Of a DNA stretch of 64,000 bases, positions 63,383-64,000 are shown one piece after another. The stretch spans positions 52,507 through 116,506 of the forward strand of contig CANMZP010000013.1 of assembly GCA_947502355.1 (NCBI GenBank), in the 5' to 3' direction. A program made the position numbers and the translations under genes. Each line of letters starts with the position of its first letter. Positions within the stretch are counted from its first letter, which is position 1. The notes under the pieces were generated by a model. The model was given only the letters and a program-made list of their open reading frames with translations, searched no databases and was not told the DNA's origin. This stretch comes from an uncultured Thalassotalea sp. Lineage in GTDB: Bacteria; Pseudomonadota; Gammaproteobacteria; Enterobacterales; Alteromonadaceae.

Positions 63383-63479
63383 TATAACGCCCTAATAATG
63401 GGCAAAAAATTGTTGGCTAAAATGTTGAGGAACGAAAACAGCCAACTGTTTTTTGTCCTTATTAATTAGCTTGTTAGCT
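63383..63479 (-). other. Integron attC site 3
   Basis: On the minus strand it starts AGCTAACAAG and ends AGGGCGTTATAT. The arms GTTGGCT (63412-63418) and AGCCAAC (63440-63446) and the TCGTTCCTC segment are shared with site 2. It follows the next cassette gene directly. Confidence 0.86.
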
Positions 63480-63485
63480 GTACTT

Positions 63486-63905
63486 TTAGCAATGGTAATC
63501 ATAATACTCTTTTGCTTCGTTGCAAACCGCTGTATCGAATGCTTCACTTTTAGATACTCTATTAAGTAATTCCATATATTGGCTTCTTTCTGAATTAGAA
63601 ATATCTGAGTTTAAAATTCGGTGAAGCATAAAAATTGTAGTGATAGAAGGCGATTTATTGATTGAGTCTATTAGCTTTGGTACATAACTAGGGAAATGTT
63701 CTTCTAATAGATGTACCAATGGACCAGGTGAGCCGATATCACATACAGGATTATTTTCCATAAACTGAAAAATAGAATCATACGCAGCAGAGATATCTGT
63801 TTGATTCTCAATTAAGTCCACCAAGTCATATAGCTTATCTAGAACATAATCATCACATTCTAATTTCGCTAGTCCGTCACAGAACTCAGTAATGCAATTT
63901 GGCAC
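63486..63905 (-). CDS. Cassette gene: hypothetical protein, immunity-protein-like
   Basis: A helical protein of about 139 residues without signal peptide. The block NNPVCDIGSPGPLVHLLEEHFPSYVPKLIDSINKSPSITTIFMLHRILNSDISNSERSQYMELLNRV resembles immunity proteins of polymorphic-toxin systems and HEAT-like repeats as I remember them; the match is weak. The start is GTG 63905 or TTG 63908 after a very strong AAGGAGG. No toxin gene is in the cassette or nearby. Confidence 0.7.
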   Translation of the reverse strand: MPNCITEFCDGLAKLECDDYVLDKLYDLVDLIENQTDISAAYDSIFQFMENNPVCDIGSPGPLVHLLEEHFPSYVPKLIDSINKSPSITTIFMLHRILNSDISNSERSQYMELLNRVSKSEAFDTAVCNEAKEYYDYHC

Positions 63906-63920
63906 CAAACCTCCTTGTAC

Positions 63921-64000
63921 AGCTAACGCCCCGCTAAGAGGCTAAAAATGCATGGTTATAATTTGTGAGGCACGAACGAAAACCATGCGTTTTTCGTCCT
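63921..64000 (-). other. Integron attC site 4, cut by window edge
   Basis: On the minus strand it ends CGGGGCGTTAGCT right before the cassette gene. The arms GCATGGTT (63950-63957) and AACCATGC (63981-63988) form its stem. The 5' part lies beyond the window, showing that the array continues to the right. Confidence 0.82.

Noticed and set aside
1..64000. CRISPR arrays, rRNA genes, prophage modules, classic defence systems
   Set aside because: No regularly spaced direct repeats with unique spacers, no rRNA-like stretch and no phage or defence gene set was found on either strand.

Overview
The window looks like a chromosomal segment of a marine gammaproteobacterium of the order Alteromonadales. 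A Colwelliaceae member such as Thalassotalea or Colwellia is my best guess. The basis is the low to moderate GC, the core genes in gammaproteobacterial arrangement (gsk, ppc, pyrC, yejK/yejL/yejM), the laminarin-degrading enzymes, the multihaem cytochromes and a chromosomal integron tail. No tool was run; family names rest on motifs and remembered family sequences.

Layout. 1-3.2 kb: the 3' part of an amidohydrolase gene, a small conserved protein, pepE and an orphan HicB-like gene. 4-9 kb: a secreted esterase and a large GH81 beta-1,3-glucanase lipoprotein. 9-14.6 kb: housekeeping genes (long-chain acyl-CoA synthetase, gsk, DM13 protein, yjdM, P-loop kinase, K+ channel). 14.8-19 kb: a TonB-dependent receptor and a GH17 beta-1,3-glucanase, which with GH81 suggest laminarin use. 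19-21.7 kb: ppc. 21.9-28.7 kb: a porin, a Tat-exported flavoprotein reductase, two tetrahaem cytochromes and a two-component system. This is an anaerobic respiratory module whose two promoters share an FNR-like box and a 17-bp element at identical spacing. 28.9-37.1 kb: DUF2057 protein, Fe-alcohol dehydrogenase, tRNA-Pro(GGG), yejM/yejL/yejK, pyrC, a pterin-synthase-like protein and an M23 peptidase. 37.2-38.5 kb: a lone tyrosine recombinase between two palindromes. 39.2-43.5 kb: hutC-hutH-hutU with two HutC-type operators.

43.7-55.8 kb is lipid-themed: a wax-ester synthase/DGAT, a 937-residue ACP-acyl-AMP ligase-PlsC fusion, an MMPL/RND transporter with a YCF48-like propeller, and divergently a DUF1302 barrel with a DUF1329 protein. 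Together they could make, move and display a lipid. 56.3-60.8 kb: two DEAD-box helicases, a VF530 protein, a hypothetical protein and a PhzF-like protein. 60.9-62.2 kb: three small envelope proteins. 62.3-64.0 kb: the distal end of an integron cassette array, with three whole cassettes and four attC-like sites (the last cut by the window edge). Cassettes read leftward, so attI and the integrase should lie beyond the right edge.

The strongest candidates for something undescribed are the co-regulated porin/flavoprotein/cytochrome respiratory module and the acyl-AMP ligase/MMPL/DUF1302/DUF1329 lipid region. No rRNA, CRISPR array, prophage or complete insertion sequence was seen.
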